A DNA stretch of 64,000 nucleotides from Lactarius indigo (lineage: Eukaryota > Basidiomycota > Agaricomycetes > Russulales > Russulaceae), in assembly GCA_025766275.1 (NCBI GenBank), contig JAFKAC010000025.1, positions 1 to 64,000 on the forward strand, read 5' to 3'. This document shows, in pieces, positions 44,808 through 56,725 of the stretch. Each line of letters begins with the position of its first letter. Within the stretch, counting starts at the first letter, position 1. A program made the translations under genes and the position numbers. A model generated the notes under the pieces. It saw nothing but the letters and a program-made list of their open reading frames with translations. It made no database searches and had not been told where the DNA came from.

Positions 44808-45082
44808 TCTATATGTACATTTCCATACTGGAATATCTGCACATGCTTTCCACTTACTACTTAATATTCTCCTGTACTAATCTATCATTTGTTGACCAGT
44901 AGTATGTGCATATGAGCTTCGGGATATCCGCACTTCCACAACCATATTCAAGTCCTGTAAATACCTGCAATGTCTATAGAGATCTTACGGGGTTAAACCA
45001 CCAATTGAAAGATTGGGGACCCATTTATATCTCTACACATCCAATTAGTAAGTCCTGTCGTATATCCTTATGAGGTCCCTAT
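44808..45082. other. 275 bp 3' of the kA paralogue, nothing recognised
   Basis: AT-rich sequence between the stop of the broken kA paralogue and the Gyp5 LTR. No reading frame, repeat or hairpin terminator was recognised. It probably contains the 3' untranslated end of that gene. Confidence 0.4.
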
Positions 45083-45525
45083 TGTCACGCCACTGCCGGG
45101 GCGTGCGTCGGGTCAGTCTGTAACAGGTCCTGCCTAGGGCAAAGGATACTGAGTTGGTCCGCTGCTGAGCAGAACGGCACTTAAGTCTGTGGGTGTTCCT
45201 TGATATAGCTCAAGGCAACAAGGCTTCAGAGAAGAGAGCTGTGGTAGAGAAGAGAGGACTGTGCTGAGGGACAAGACAGTAGATTGACGAAGCCAAAGCT
45301 AAGGAAATACAGGGTGTACTACGGGGTTTATATAGCTATTGTCCATGGGTGCCAGCGAGGCAGTACAATGCCAGCACGGTTGATGCCAGCAAAGCAGATG
45401 CCAGCAAAGCAGATGCCAGCAAAGCAAAGAAGTGAGGCAAATGCCAGCAAGGCAGGTGCCTGTGAAGCCACGAAGCGAAGGGACAATGGAAGGGAAGAGA
45501 GGAAAAATATGAGGCGTTCATGACA
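45083..45525 (-). repeat. 3' LTR of Gyp5
   Basis: 443 bp. Minus strand begins TGTCATGAACGC and ends GGCGTGACA, matching the ends of the solo LTR at 61915-63086. TATAAA (45332) lies 32 nt above AGCTTTGGCTT (45300-45290). Confidence 0.88.
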
Positions 45526-45536
45526 TTACCCCCGTT

Positions 45537-47210
45537 CTAAGGGGTGACTTCCACGTCACCAAGTCGAACGGCATCCGGATGCATGTCATGGAATGCCTGG
45601 ATGAGGTCAGGGGCGTGGACGTTGCCGTGGGGTTCCCAAGTATTATCTGCGTCGGGGTACCCTTTCCACTTCACGAGGTACTGGAGTTGGCGGCGTCGTC
45701 TTCGCGAGTCACGAATTTCTTCGACCTCATATTCTTCCACTCCATCGACGAGATCAGGGGCTGGCCGCAAGAAGTTTGGGCCATGTTCTGGGGTTTCATG
45801 ATAAGGAAGTAGGAGGGATGCGTGGAAGACATTATGGATCTTCCATGTCGTCGGAAGTGCCAGCTGATAGACAACGTGGGAGATGACTTTGGTAATAGGG
45901 AATGGACCATAGCGCTTAGGCGCCAGTTTAGCGGTAGGGTGTGATGTGGTAAGGTTCTTTGCTTCTAACCAAACGAGGTCACCTTCTTTGTAGGGGACGA
46001 AGGAGACAGGGATTTTGGTCGTCATGTCCTGAGCTGCTTTGATACCCTGTTGTGCCAGGACACGTAAATCTGAAACTGCAGCGAGGCGCTCATCAACAGA
46101 TGGGGCGACCTGGTTGGCTAGGTAGTTGCCCGGGGTACAAGGTGTTACGCCCTAGCAGGGGCGTGGGTTCTGAAGGTTTTTAATCACACAAGTATCAAGC
46201 GAAGACCTCTGTTGTCTTATTGCTATGAAATACAAGTGGCAAAAGTGTGGCACAGGGTGCAGCACTACTCTGTAATATAGGACTCCTCGTCCGAAGTGTC
46301 TGACACTTCTCTACACTTGATCTTGCTAGTGCACAGAGTATAACAGGTGTGACGCGTTGATGTAGTTCAACTGCAAAGACTTCGAAGTGTCCTTGTTAGG
46401 GACTGAGGTAGGGGATGCACAAGAGGAGGAGAATGAGGCGAGGTCACACCAAAGTACGGAGGCAAGGTTGCTAGATTGCAAACGAAGCCAAGTCTGGCTT
46501 CCTACGGTCTATGGTACAGGTTTATATAGGACAGGGTTCCAAACAACACGAACACAAGTCCACACAATGTCAAAGAGACTAAACGGAGTAAGCAGAAGTT
46601 CGGATCAAAGAAACAGCGCCACTAGTAGCAGTAGCTCCTTTGGTAACAAGGTATGGTACAGAAGGGGAAGGCAGGGTGGAGACATACTGTGGCTTAGGTC
46701 CGAAGCGTCGGATCATAACACGAGGGGTGTTCCCCATGAGGAGTTCAAATGGAGTGCGGCGTGTGGTGGCGTTTGGCCAACTGTTATGTGCAAACTGGGC
46801 TGAGGGGAGCCAGTCTACCCAATCCGTCTGTCGCCCGTTGCAGAAGAAGCGCAGGTATTGTTCCAACCACTGGTTGGATCGCTCCGATTGCCCATCAGTC
46901 TGTGGGTGATACGCAGTCAAAATGTTTTGTGCAATCCCCAGGGACTTGCATAGCTGCCGGGAGAAGGTGGAGGCAAAGCGGGGGTCCCTATCAGTGATAA
47001 CGCGAGTTGGTAGTCCAAAGTGGGGGTAGACATGTCGGTGATAAAGTGCGGCCACTCCTGGTCCATCAATCGACTCTTTACAGGGGATAAACAATGTTCC
47101 CTTGGTACAATCGTGATCAGTGGTTGTTAAAATGGAGTCGAACCCATGGGAGAGGGGAAGTTTAGTAATGAAGTCCATTGTTACTGTTTCACATAATGAT
47201 CTGCCATCAC
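45537..47210 (-). pseudogene. Integrase and chromodomain of Gyp5
   Basis: Integrase core from the KDZ boundary: ETVTMDFITKLPLSHGFD, TDRDPRFASTF and HPQTDGQSERSNQWLEQYL with D, D and E in place. After the solo LTR the frame continues with CTPGNYLANQVAPSVDERL, GDLVWLEAKNLTTSHPTAKL and a chromodomain (YEVEEIRDSRRRRRQLQY, LVKWKGYPDADNTWEP), with a stop at 45537. The two sides of the solo LTR are one base out of frame with each other. Confidence 0.87.
46143..46648 (-). repeat. Solo LTR inside Gyp5 integrase
   Basis: 506 bp, left end TGTTACGCCC, right end GGTAACA. The left flank CAAGG recurs at 46647-46651 overlapping the final CA, so the duplication appears to have lost two bases at the junction. 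On the minus strand TATAAA (46526) is followed after about 31 nt by AGACTTGGCTT (46495-46485). Confidence 0.72.
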
Positions 47211-47217
47211 TTCCATT

Positions 47218-47324
47218 GTTGATGGGCCACCCGACGGGCAGATTCCCTCATGACTCATGGGCCAACCGACGTCGGCCGACGCACTAGATTTTTCCGGAAT
47301 TCATGGGCCACCCGACGTCGGTTC
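47218..47324 (+). repeat. Left terminal inverted repeat of the KDZ element
   Basis: 107 bp, complementary to 61777-61883 with one mismatch. Each copy carries three direct copies of ATGGGCCA(C/A)CCGACG and a CCGACGTCGG palindrome, which could be protein-binding sites. The outer one to three bases of the boundary are uncertain. Confidence 0.92.
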
Positions 47325-47449
47325 GGAGTTCTTTTGCTCCAGAGAGATTTCTTGAAGTGGGAATAGTCAATAGAATACACATATGTCTAAATGTATCTGG
47401 AGACTTAGATAACACATTGCAATGGGACTGGCTAGCATATGGAACATCA

Positions 47450-48545
47450 AACATTCCATGTAGTGACAACTACAGAAGCTATGCATTCCATATAATGGCC
47501 AGCATGGAACACTCACCTTCCATGTAGTGGCCAACATGGAAGAAATGCTTTCCATGTAGCGACTAGCAAAGAGGACAAGCCTTCCATGTAGTAGCCAACA
47601 CGGAAGGATTGCCTTCCATGAAGTGGCCAACATGGAAGACTCACCACGGAGGACATGCTTTCTGTGTAGTGACCAAACACGGAAGAAATGCCTTCCGTGT
47701 AGTGACTAACACGGAAGAAATGCCTTCCGTGTAGTGACTAACACAGAAGACATGCCTTCCGTGTAGTGACGGAAAGCATGTCTTCCATGTAGTGACTAAC
47801 ACGGAAGAAATGACTTCCGTGTAGTGACTAACACGGAAGACATACTTTCCGTGTAGTGATTAACACGGAAGACACGCCTTCCGTGTAGTGAGTAACACGG
47901 AAGAAATTCCTTCCGTGTAGTGACTAACACGGAAGACATGCCTTCCGTGTAGTGACTAACACGGAAGAAATGCTTTCCGTGTAGTGACTAACACGGAAGA
48001 AATGCCTTCCGTGCAGTGACTAACATGGAAGACATGCCTTCCGTGTAGCGACTAGCACGGAAGACACACTTTCCGTGTAGTGACTAACACGGAATAAATG
48101 CTTTCCGTGTAGTGACTAACACGGAATAAATGCCTTCCGTGCAGTGACTAACACGGAAGACATGCCTTCCGTGTAGTGACTAGCACGGAAGACATAATTT
48201 CCGTGTAGTGACTAACACGGAAGAAATGTCTTCCGTGTAGTAACTAACACGGAAGACATACTTTCCGTGTAGTGACTAACACGGATGACATGCCTTCCAT
48301 GTAGTAACTAACATGGAAGACATGCTTTCCGTGTAGTGACTAACACGGAAGATATGCTTTCCGTGTAGTGACAACACGGAAGACATACTTTCCGTTCAGT
48401 GATTACTACACGGAAGACATACGTTCCGTTTAGTGATTACTACACGGAAGACATGCCTCCCGTGTAGTGACTAACACGGAAAAAATGCTTTCCGTGTAGT
48501 GACTAACACGGATGACATGCCTTCCGTGTAGTGACTAACACGGAC
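47450..48545. repeat. KDZ satellite array 1, 32-bp units
   Basis: About 32 tandem units of 32 bp built on ACGGAAGACATGCCTTCCGT followed by GTAGTGACTAAC. Each unit is an inverted pair ACGGAA...TTCCGT. Units near the left end are more diverged (CATGGAAG forms). It lies 125 bp inside the left terminal repeat. Non-coding. Confidence 0.92.
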
Positions 48546-48688
48546 GACACGACTGGCCTTACATGAATCTTCCTGGAATGGGTGAGGAAATGCTGTGAGT
48601 TATCTAGAATCCAGAATGGGAGGCAGATCCCAGTAAACTGTTCACATTTAAACATATTCTAATATTTCTACAAAATGTTATTGTAACC

Positions 48689-50703
48689 CTAATGATCTCT
48701 CTGAAGGTATGTAGGATCAAGTCCACCTGAACCCCTACCAGTGTCTGCATTTCTATATAATTGTCAGATAATGATGTATGTGCTTACTATAATTGCTTAC
48801 CTGGCTTTGTGTGTGATCTTAACCACTCGCTTGACTGGCTCTTGCTCAAGCTCTGGTGGATCTGAGTTGAAGTGTGTTGCAGGTCTAATTGGAGTTCCTC
48901 TTTGAATCCGATGATGTGCTTGGAAACTTTTGGGTCTTGATATACTTGATGGAGGAGGATGTGGTGATTCACCAATGTCTATAAGATAGTGTGAATGGGT
49001 ATATAAGCATAGGAGAAGGGATAGGCTGCTCACCAGGAATGGATGTCTGTTCAATCTCCTCGTGTCTACGGAAGGGAGATGGAGAAGGAGATGGTGGAAG
49101 GGGTGGTGTCACAGATGGAGAGTGTAGAGCCTGAATCTCCTTTGCAAAGTCCTCCTCTTCACTTTGATTGTCAGACTCTGGCTCATTGAATTTGGAACTT
49201 CTTCTGCAGGTCCGTTTTGGGTTCCGGATATGCTGTACAGGGTGATCCACATTAGCAAGAAGCTCACAGGACGGGTTCCAGATTAGTGGGATCAACCCCT
49301 CCCTCTGGCGTTGCCTCCAGTGGTCTAGCAACTGGAACACCTGAACCAGACGAAGTTTTGATGGGTCTGCCCACAGAAACCCCAAAGGGTAGCACTCTTC
49401 TTCAATCCATGTGGGTGGATCACTGGAAAGTTTACTCCATGGGATGGTTGCATTCTTCCTTCTGGAGACATACCCTGACTCACTTATGTTATTCAGGACT
49501 CCATAGAGTATATGAAACACTCACGGATGTGTGAATTACAATAATCCCTCAGCACAGTTTGAATGGTCTTGGCTGAATAGCCATCCTCCGGAGTAACAGA
49601 AGGAATGTCTGGTTCACCATCTGTGTCTATCACAATCTTCACTTTGGTCCGGAGGACCTTTGAGCTCCCGGAATGGGCACCTTGATCATTCTCTGTTTCA
49701 TAAATATGAGATGGGGCTTGTAGCTGTATTGGGATTTGTGAATGTTACAACCTGGGACAAAGCACTTCCTGCAATATTTCATCCATTCCTGCCAGATTGA
49801 GGCATTTCTCCAATCTGGGCAGAAATCAGAAAAGGACATGCCATCATCCAGGACCTTATTCCAGTCATCCCTGTAAATAGATGGGAACAGATATAACAGT
49901 GCTTCAACCAGATAATTCTTAGGAATACATACATGGCAGCTCTGGGTCTTCCATCTGTGTCTGCATATGCTACTAGAACTATTGAGCGCATTCCACATGT
50001 CTTGAATAGCTGGGTCTGGAAGTCCCTAACTATCCGGCTACGGAATTTAGCCTGGGCCATTCTGAACAAGTAAATAAGATTGGTGGATCACTAACACATG
50101 ATTAACCACTTACTTGGCTTGGATATCCCTTGGGGGTCTATCCTCTGACCACTCCTTTGCTATTTCTGCATATGGTTCTTGCTCTTCAATAGACAGCTTC
50201 TTCCATAGTGATGTTGTTGCATCTTGGAGGGCTCCGAGGAATGCCTGAGATCCAGGAATTCCACCAGACATACTCTGTGCAAGTTCCATAATCTCTTCCT
50301 TGTTCTCATGGTAGAATGCATTTCTGGCTGACCACTTCCGAGTAAACTTGATAAGCTGACGATGAGGACGTGAGTAGTGATTGTAAAACCATGTCCTGAT
50401 TTTCTGGAGGTCATTTTGTGTCCATGAGTGATTACATGGATAGAGTACAAGTATGCATACCATCTTGGCCATCTTCTTATTGAATGTAGAGTTTGGAGGC
50501 CGAAGAGTATATAGCTCCCCCATAGCCTTCTCAAGGATGGTCTTCCATATCTCTGTGTCAGCATTTTGAAACTCTTCAACATACCCCTTCAGGATGCGGG
50601 CATCCTGAGAAGTGATGGAAAACCTGTCACCAAGGGCATGGATAGATGGACGGGAAACCTCAGATTCCCCAGCTGAGCTCCCAGATAGATGATCAGACTG
50701 CAT
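48689..50703 (-). CDS. kA, KDZ-borne protein of unknown function (562 aa)
   Basis: Seven exons with GT-AG introns: 50703-50114, 50061-49933, 49870-49752, 49692-49525, 49474-49034, 48978-48801, 48752-48689. The sum is 1689 nt, exactly 563 codons. The start is chosen by alignment with the paralogue at 26882. Visible features: KAMGELYTLRP, WFYNHYSRPHR, and a helix resembling the last helix of an HMG box (WKKLSIEEQEPYAEIAKEW), followed by LRDYC and a Ser/Pro-rich C-terminal part. The conserved partner in another element points to a role in the transposon, perhaps DNA binding; this is inference. An upstream TATTTAAA lies at 50788-50781. Confidence 0.8.
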
Positions 50704-50850
50704 AGTGATGTTGGTAGAAGTATGAGGAAGTGTGTTGTAGAACGATGTGATATTTGTGGAATTGTGCTGCATATAATGAGGTTTAAATAGACTCATGAGT
50801 GGTATGGTGATACAGGTTTCTTACTGGGAAGGAATGTGGGATGGGACATG

Positions 50851-51500
50851 TGTTCACGGACATGCTACATGGTTTCACGGACTCAGACTGCGTTTCCGTG
50901 AACACATGACATGTATTCACAGACATGGGACATGTGTTCACGGACATGCTACATGGTTTCACGGACTCAGATTGTGTTTCCGTGAACACATGCCATGTAT
51001 TCACAGACATGGGATATGTGTTCACGGACATGCTACATGGTTTCACGGACTCAGATTGCGTTTCCGTGAACACATGACATGTATTCACAGACATGGGATA
51101 TGTGTTCACGGACATGCTACATGGTTTCACGGACTCAGATTGCGTTTCCGTGAACACATTACATGTATTCATAGACATGGACATGCAACATGGTTTCATG
51201 GACCCAAAAGGTGTTTCCATGAACATATTAAATTTGTGTCATTGTACACCTTACAAGTGTTCACGGACATTCTACAGGCTTCCACGGACTTAGAACGCGT
51301 TTCCGTGAACACGTTACATGTATTCACGGACATGGTGTATGTGTTCATGGACATGCTACAGGCTTCCACGGACTTAGAATTCGTTTCCGTGAATGCATAA
51401 CATGTATTCGCAGACGATTCCGTGAACGCATTTGTATTGCATGTATACGTGGACATTGCGGACGTCGAATATACTTCCATGGAAATATAACATGTTTCCA
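50851..51500. repeat. KDZ satellite array 2, 84-bp units
   Basis: Four well-kept 84-bp units start at 50851, 50935, 51019 and 51103; diverged units follow. Each unit contains TTCACGGAC and TTTCCGTGAACA in opposite orientation, so ACGGA/TCCGT pairs again dominate. Because 84 is a multiple of three, long frames stay open on both strands; these are not genes. Confidence 0.9.
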
Positions 51501-51713
51501 TAGACACAGTGTGAGACATGTATGATAAATTATTCCGCAAACTCCAGATATATTCCTATGCATTAACATTGCTTCCACATATTACAAAGTGTCTTCGGAT
51601 GACACCTTGATTGCAGGCAGTGGACCAAGTCACACATCCACACTGTAACACGTCTATGGTCACAAGGAACTTCTCCGTCGCTATTTCAAGTGGTAATATT
51701 GGTACAAGACTAT
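51501..51713. other. 213 bp between array 2 and kB, nothing recognised
   Basis: No reading frame or repeat was recognised. It must contain the 3' end of the kB transcript. Confidence 0.35.
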
Positions 51714-53357
51714 TTAGGACCTCTTCCTATGCTCATCGGATTCTCTATGTTTGTAAAGCCCATCCCTAATATACGAGAGATCTGCATGGAAGTCGAATAC
51801 AACGCCCATAAGGATTGTACATCGCTCAATGAGGTCCCCCATGTGATCGGATGGGTCGAGCCTCATCAGCTCGCGGTAGGCAGCAGTGAAGTGACGTCCT
51901 GAATGAAGCTCTGGATATGGTGCCCTAGCCACCTAGTGAGGAGCGTTAGTGCCATCGTTCCACATTTGCTAAGGCAGTATGGACGGAAACAACGCACATG
52001 CATGACAGGGTGAACAATACTCTGAGAATCGCTCCCAGAGTCTTCACCTTGCTGAATGGAATCCGTGTCCATCCTTCGCTCACTGCCGGAACCGTCTGCT
52101 TCCGGAGGTGTGTTGTGAACATCCGCCTGGACGGAAGGCGCAGTGTCCCGTGCCTCACAAGACTCAGGAGCTGCAGCTTCCTGTGGTGGATCATCGACGG
52201 AAGAAGGCTCAGGAACTGGGGGTTCAGGAAGCGCACTAGAAAATGGAGCTACAGCTCCCCCTGACAAACCGTGGATGTGAGAAGGCTTGGGAGCTGCAGA
52301 TTCCTGCGACACACCTGGAACAGGAGATGGTTCAGGAGCTACAGATTCCTGCAATGTACCAGAAACGGAAGATGGCTTGAGAGCTACAGCTTCGCCTGAT
52401 GAATCGTGGATGTTAGAAAGCTCTGGGGGTAGGGATACCTGTGACGCACCAGGAACGCGAGATGGCCCGGGAGCAACAGATTCGCATGACGTGCCGAGGA
52501 CCTGAGACGATTCGGAAACCATAGCGCCTGGCTCAGGAGCCGTCATGGCCAGCTCAGGAGCTACAGATGCCAGGACATTGCAAGGAGTATGCGATGCCTC
52601 AGGAGTTGTGGTTTCCTGCGTCTCACCCAGGGCTGGTGACAGTTCCGCAGCTGCGGCATCCTGCAACCTGTGGGGCACAGTTGCACCAACCACCACAGCC
52701 TCAGACACTTCGCGAACAGGTGCGGCCTCACGATCTGCTAAAGGCGTGTTGGGGACTTGTTCCTGGTCGGACATGGGTGCTATCCCAGACTCGGAGGCAT
52801 CCTGTTGCCCGGCGGGAACTGATGCTACATTTGGCATGTGTGCAGGCTCTTCCAGTTGAGGAGTAGCTCTCAGCCTACGGAGGAATGCTGTACGACGGGC
52901 CTGAGGAGGTGGAGGTGAAGGAAGGGCCTCATTTCCGGCCTCACTAGCCGATGAGGATGCCAATACACCCACAGTGTTCTGCTATTAATTAGCACTATAT
53001 AAAGGCATAGATGATAAGACCTACCACTGGGGAAGCCTGGGAAGGTGAAGCGTGCATAGGCACCGGAGGTGGGGGCATTTCGTGAGCTGAGTTACGTTGT
53101 TGAAGGAACCGGTATCTTGGAGAGGATTGCACCTCTCCTATTGCAGATGGCGTGGGCTGTCCGAGATCTATGGGAGGATTCAAAGAAGGCATTACAGAGG
53201 AAGGGGATGGATGTGTAGGAGGTGTCCTTGCAGCAGACGATGCATGGGTGGGGGGGCGTGGAGGCATCTTTCCTGCGTATGCCCACTGACCTGGAAATCC
53301 CCTTTCATACTTATCGGGTAATGGTCTACTAAATAGGGACGAACCTGATTGCGACAT
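51714..53357 (-). CDS. kB, KDZ-borne Ser/Pro/Glu-rich protein (511 aa)
   Basis: Three exons, all phase 0: 53357-53025, 52981-51998, 51932-51714; the sum is 1536 nt, 512 codons. The second intron keeps a fungal branch-site-like CACTAAC before CACTAG. Exon 1 is Pro-rich. Exon 2 holds degenerate ~20-residue repeats around (A/P)PEPS..PG.SQES, low-complexity and probably disordered. Exon 3 is compact (GRHFTAAYRELMRLDPSDHMGD). No known domain recognised. It is divergent from kC with 230 bp between the two ATGs, so they probably share a promoter region. Confidence 0.7.
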
Positions 53358-53587
53358 CCCACCTATGACAATTGCTCAGGGGTGGAATGCGAGCTCTGTA
53401 TATGCTGATGGTTGTGTTTACTCCGCTTCCCATGACGATCTATAATATACAGTGTATTTACTAGGGTCTAGACTCTCCAATCTAGGCGGCGGACAAACTG
53501 GTGTCCGTCTGGTCACATGTGCATCAAACGTTTTCTTGCTTCCACGGAGTTCTATCATGTTCCGTGTTGACGTCAAAACTACCGGGA
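53358..53587. promoter_or_regulatory. Bidirectional promoter region between kB and kC
   Basis: 230 bp between divergent start codons. It contains an AT-rich CTATAATATACAG (about 53441-53453), readable as TATA-like on both strands, and two ACGGAA/TTCCGT motifs near the kC end. Confidence 0.45.
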
Positions 53588-55483
53588 ATGGACGGAAATA
53601 TGTCAGCCCATTCCCACGGGCCGTCTGAGAGCAGTAACCCCCCCCAAAGACCGATCGCAAGCTCACAAACACTCATCGATTCCACTATGCCCCCACAACA
53701 CAGGAGTCTCGTCGACCTACTGACTAATGATGAGAAAGTGGTGATGGGCAGCGCAGTTTGCATGTTCTGTGCACTGCGATATAGGGAGAGGAACGGAGGT
53801 GCTGCAGACGACGCATGGTACTCCAAGTGCATCGATTCTGAGTTAGTACGTGCAGGTGCCTCTCAATATATTGACATGGATACTAACTAGTCCTTACATT
53901 GTACAGGATGAAATCAACGACGTCTTTGAGAAGTATACGGACCCAACCAAGGTCCGGATCCATCCAGTAATCACATATGTGGCCGAGGAGTGGCAGAAGG
54001 CTACAGACGAGCGTAGGAAGCCGGATTTCGCTTCCCTCAAGCTCGCGGATGTTCTACAACTGTGCGATGAACGAGTTGCCCAGCACCCGGAGTGGAACGC
54101 CCAGCTACACATGAAGAATCTTGATACACTTGTTGGACTTCAGAAGGAGGAGGATCGTTGGTGGCTTCCGGCTACACAGGCGAGCAGTATCGCAGGTCCG
54201 TATCATAACTGTATACTTTATCATCTACTACATGTCCCGTATGTCCGTTTAGCGTCTCCAGTGATGCCGTCCGCCGTTGAGGCTGTCTCCAGTGTTAACA
54301 CGGAGTCTTTTTCCACGTCCGCCCGTGATGCCCCCACTGTGAACGAGGATGTTGAGATGGAAGACGACGACGGGGGCGAAACTCCAAGGAAGAAGAAGGC
54401 AGGAAAGCGCACGGTAGTTCAATCGCCCACACCAGCACGCCGTACCTCCAGCCAACGACGGAAGGGTGCTTCTGGAGATGCCAACCCTTTGTCGTCTCCT
54501 GAATCTGAGGCTGGGGGACGCGTTCCTACGAAGACGAAACCTGCAATTCATCCGCCGACCTCCCGTGCGCCCACGGAGCCCACAGCTGATCGCCACATTG
54601 CTGGCATCGACTACATCAGCTCTGGAGACGAGGAGAGGGTAGTCACGGTGCGCAGAAAGCGTAAGCGGCCTGCGAGCATTGTCGAAGACTCGGCATCAGA
54701 GCTAGAGACTGGCCCCACTGACCCGGTAAGCCATACACCATTCATATGACATCAATATCTCTCATAGCGTTTTATAGGGAGCTTGTGGCCCTTGCAAGGA
54801 CAGCGGCCACAAGTGTAAGCCTCATGGCACTTCTTCAAAGGCCCTCTCATGCAGGTTGTGTATCAAACGGAAGATCAAATGTGTTCCGCTCTCTGCGGCA
54901 TCGCAGGAGATAGCCAATTCGCGCAAGAGGAAGCACTCACTCGGTGAGGTCTCACTTCTGCACCAAATCTAATCGCAGTGCTAATGGTCCTGCAGAAGAC
55001 GTCATCGAAAGGCTCAATGAAGTGTCCAGATCGCAGAAAGTGTTCAACACGGCCATCCGCGACTTCATATACAACACGGACACTATGCTACGCGCCCTGT
55101 GCACCCAGGGACAAGGAAACGTCAATCTCGCATCCCTGGGCCTCCGCCTACCTACTGTTCCCCTCTTTTCCACCTCCGAGCCTGCGACACCTGGTGCATC
55201 CTCTGTGGCCAGTGGTGCCCCATCGTCAGTTTCAAGTCTGGGTCTCGGTCGCATGATGATCGACAGTTCGGGTGTTTCTGGCCCTTCCGGACATCACGGC
55301 GAACCTGAGGACGGAGAATGTAAGTCCGTTTCAGCTCTGTAACGCCTATCAGATGCGTAATACACTTCCGTTATTATTGCAGCATCCCGTCCAGGTCTCC
55401 GTAGGCGCATCGCACACAGTGCGCCATCCAGCAAGGCTCAGTCGAGAGCCGGATCACGGCAATCATCGCGGGGCCGTAAATGA
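53588..55483 (+). CDS. kC, KDZ-borne Zn2Cys6-type protein (536 aa)
   Basis: Six exons: 53588-53845, 53907-54195, 54253-54725, 54778-54943, 54996-55319, 55383-55483; the sum is 1611 nt, 537 codons. The 57-nt intron 2 is also open, so its removal is optional for frame. After a conserved-looking N-terminal half (DVFEKYTDPTKVRIHP) and an acidic/basic disordered stretch comes CGPCKDSGHKC-x11-CRLCIKRKIKC: the C-x2-C-x6-C-x11-C-x2-C-x6-C spacing of fungal Zn2Cys6 DNA-binding domains. A Leu-rich helix (DVIERLNEVSRSQKVF) and an Arg/Ser tail follow. A DNA-binding role is inferred from the cluster. Confidence 0.78.
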
Positions 55484-55924
55484 TTCGTTTCAACATAATA
55501 AATATGTTGTTTACCTTTGGTTTGTGTGGCTCCATGTAATGTACAGTATATAGTGTCCCCGAATACACGATGCGAGTTGGGATACACCTCCATACTTGTG
55601 CTGGTGATTGTGTAACGTCTTAGCATCCCCAAAGTGCAGCGCTCGATCAGCAGGTACCAATACACACATGGATGAAGCCCAAGAGTCCAGAACATGCCCT
55701 GTATTCGGACTGTGTGAGGTGCAATTGGTGTGTGTTGCATACAAGACACCTGCGACCAATGAGTAGACATGCATAACATGTCTGACATGTGGACGTAGCA
55801 TATGAAGCTCAATATGAAGTAGACGGTTTCCTTGACGGTTTCCGTTTGTGTGTGCATATAAATTATAGCCTGTACCACATTACACCCAGACACACCTACT
55901 ACCTCACCCCACACGGAACCTCGC
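55484..55924. other. Intergenic region kC-kD with kD TATA box
   Basis: 440 bp without a supported gene. TATAAATTA near 55857 lies about 70 bp before the kD ATG and is the likely kD promoter. Several TTCCGT/ACGGTTTCC fragments occur around 55830. Confidence 0.45.
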
Positions 55925-56359
55925 ATGTCCGACATCATGAATGTTTCCGAACGGAAAGACATCAATGTCCGTATCCCGGATGTCCATGACACTCATACTG
56001 GGCTTTCCGACCCAGAAGATGATGTATCATCTGGTCTGGAGTCATTTGATGAAGATGACATGTATGAATCGGATTATGGAGAAGATGTCATATGCGATAG
56101 TCCAGACACAGATGAGGAATCACAGGAACTTGAGCATTCCTTGCGCAGGGTGTGTCGTCTTCCTCACTTAAGGTATTCAGACATCTCATGTGTTTGACAG
56201 TTCGAAAGTGTGATGGCAGAGTCACGTAGCCTTTGCGTCGGCTTTGAGAACATATATACTCTTGCAAAGGTGTTGTACCAGATCCGGAACCAGGATCATG
56301 CTTCCGAACACAATTCCACTCAGGGTACAGGTACCAGTGTTCTCTCAGCTTCCCGCTGA
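55925..56359 (+). CDS. kD, small acidic KDZ-borne protein (127 aa)
   Basis: Two phase-0 exons, 55925-56149 and 56201-56359, 384 nt including the stop; intron 51 nt. Exon 1 is strikingly acidic (SDPEDDVSSGLESFDEDDMYESDYGED). Exon 2 is a short helical-looking segment (SVMAESRSLCVGFENIYTLAKVLYQI). No known domain. Its place before the transposase suggests an accessory role, but this is position only. Confidence 0.6.
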
Positions 56360-56636
56360 TTTGGTATCCTTGCTACGGAGTGGTGCAGTGGTGATAGCAA
56401 TAGAGGCAATCTCAATTAGTAGCTTTGATAAATAATATGCCAGATACAATGGCACACATCCGATAGTATCCAATGTGTCTTACTCTGATGATATCTGGTT
56501 TTCATTTATCGGACTCGACAGACCTCCGGTACCCTCAACATACTTTGTGACCCTGAAGGGCATCAAGTAGGAATTTAAATGTGGATGGGGACATCCATGC
56601 ACTATTCCATATCATATGAATGTAGCACATGCAGAG

Positions 56637-56644
56637 TATTTAAG
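56637..56644 (+). promoter_or_regulatory. TATA-like box of kE
   Basis: TATTTAAG about 85 bp upstream of the kE ATG. Between kD and kE (56360-56725) nothing else was recognised. Confidence 0.4.
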
Positions 56645-56725
56645 ATGCCATATACATCGCATAACCCAAAAGACAAACCACTTCATCATCTCCATACACA
56701 TTTCTTATTCACTCCTGGAAGCCAA

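Larger units (their letters stand above)
45083..47217 (-). mobile_element. Gyp5, Ty3/gypsy chromovirus, 3' part only
   Basis: Minus-strand fragment: 3' LTR (45083-45525), purine tract GAACGGGGGTAA, chromodomain and integrase. It is cut at 47217 by the KDZ inverted repeat, and an unrelated solo LTR lies inside at 46143-46648. The sequence on the far side of the KDZ element (61884 on) does not look like the missing integrase part, so the break is not a simple insertion. Unlike Gyp3 and Gyp4 it has no ORF3 module: the pol stop is 12 bp from the LTR. Confidence 0.9.

Noticed and set aside
47450..48545. CRISPR-like array with 32-bp repeats
   Set aside because: There are no unique spacers, repeats are head-to-tail, the host is a eukaryote, and the array is part of a DNA transposon.
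50783..51400. Long frames on both strands (201 and 147 codons)
   Set aside because: They are produced by the 84-bp repeat, a multiple of three. They encode only the repeat and have no start context or splice logic.
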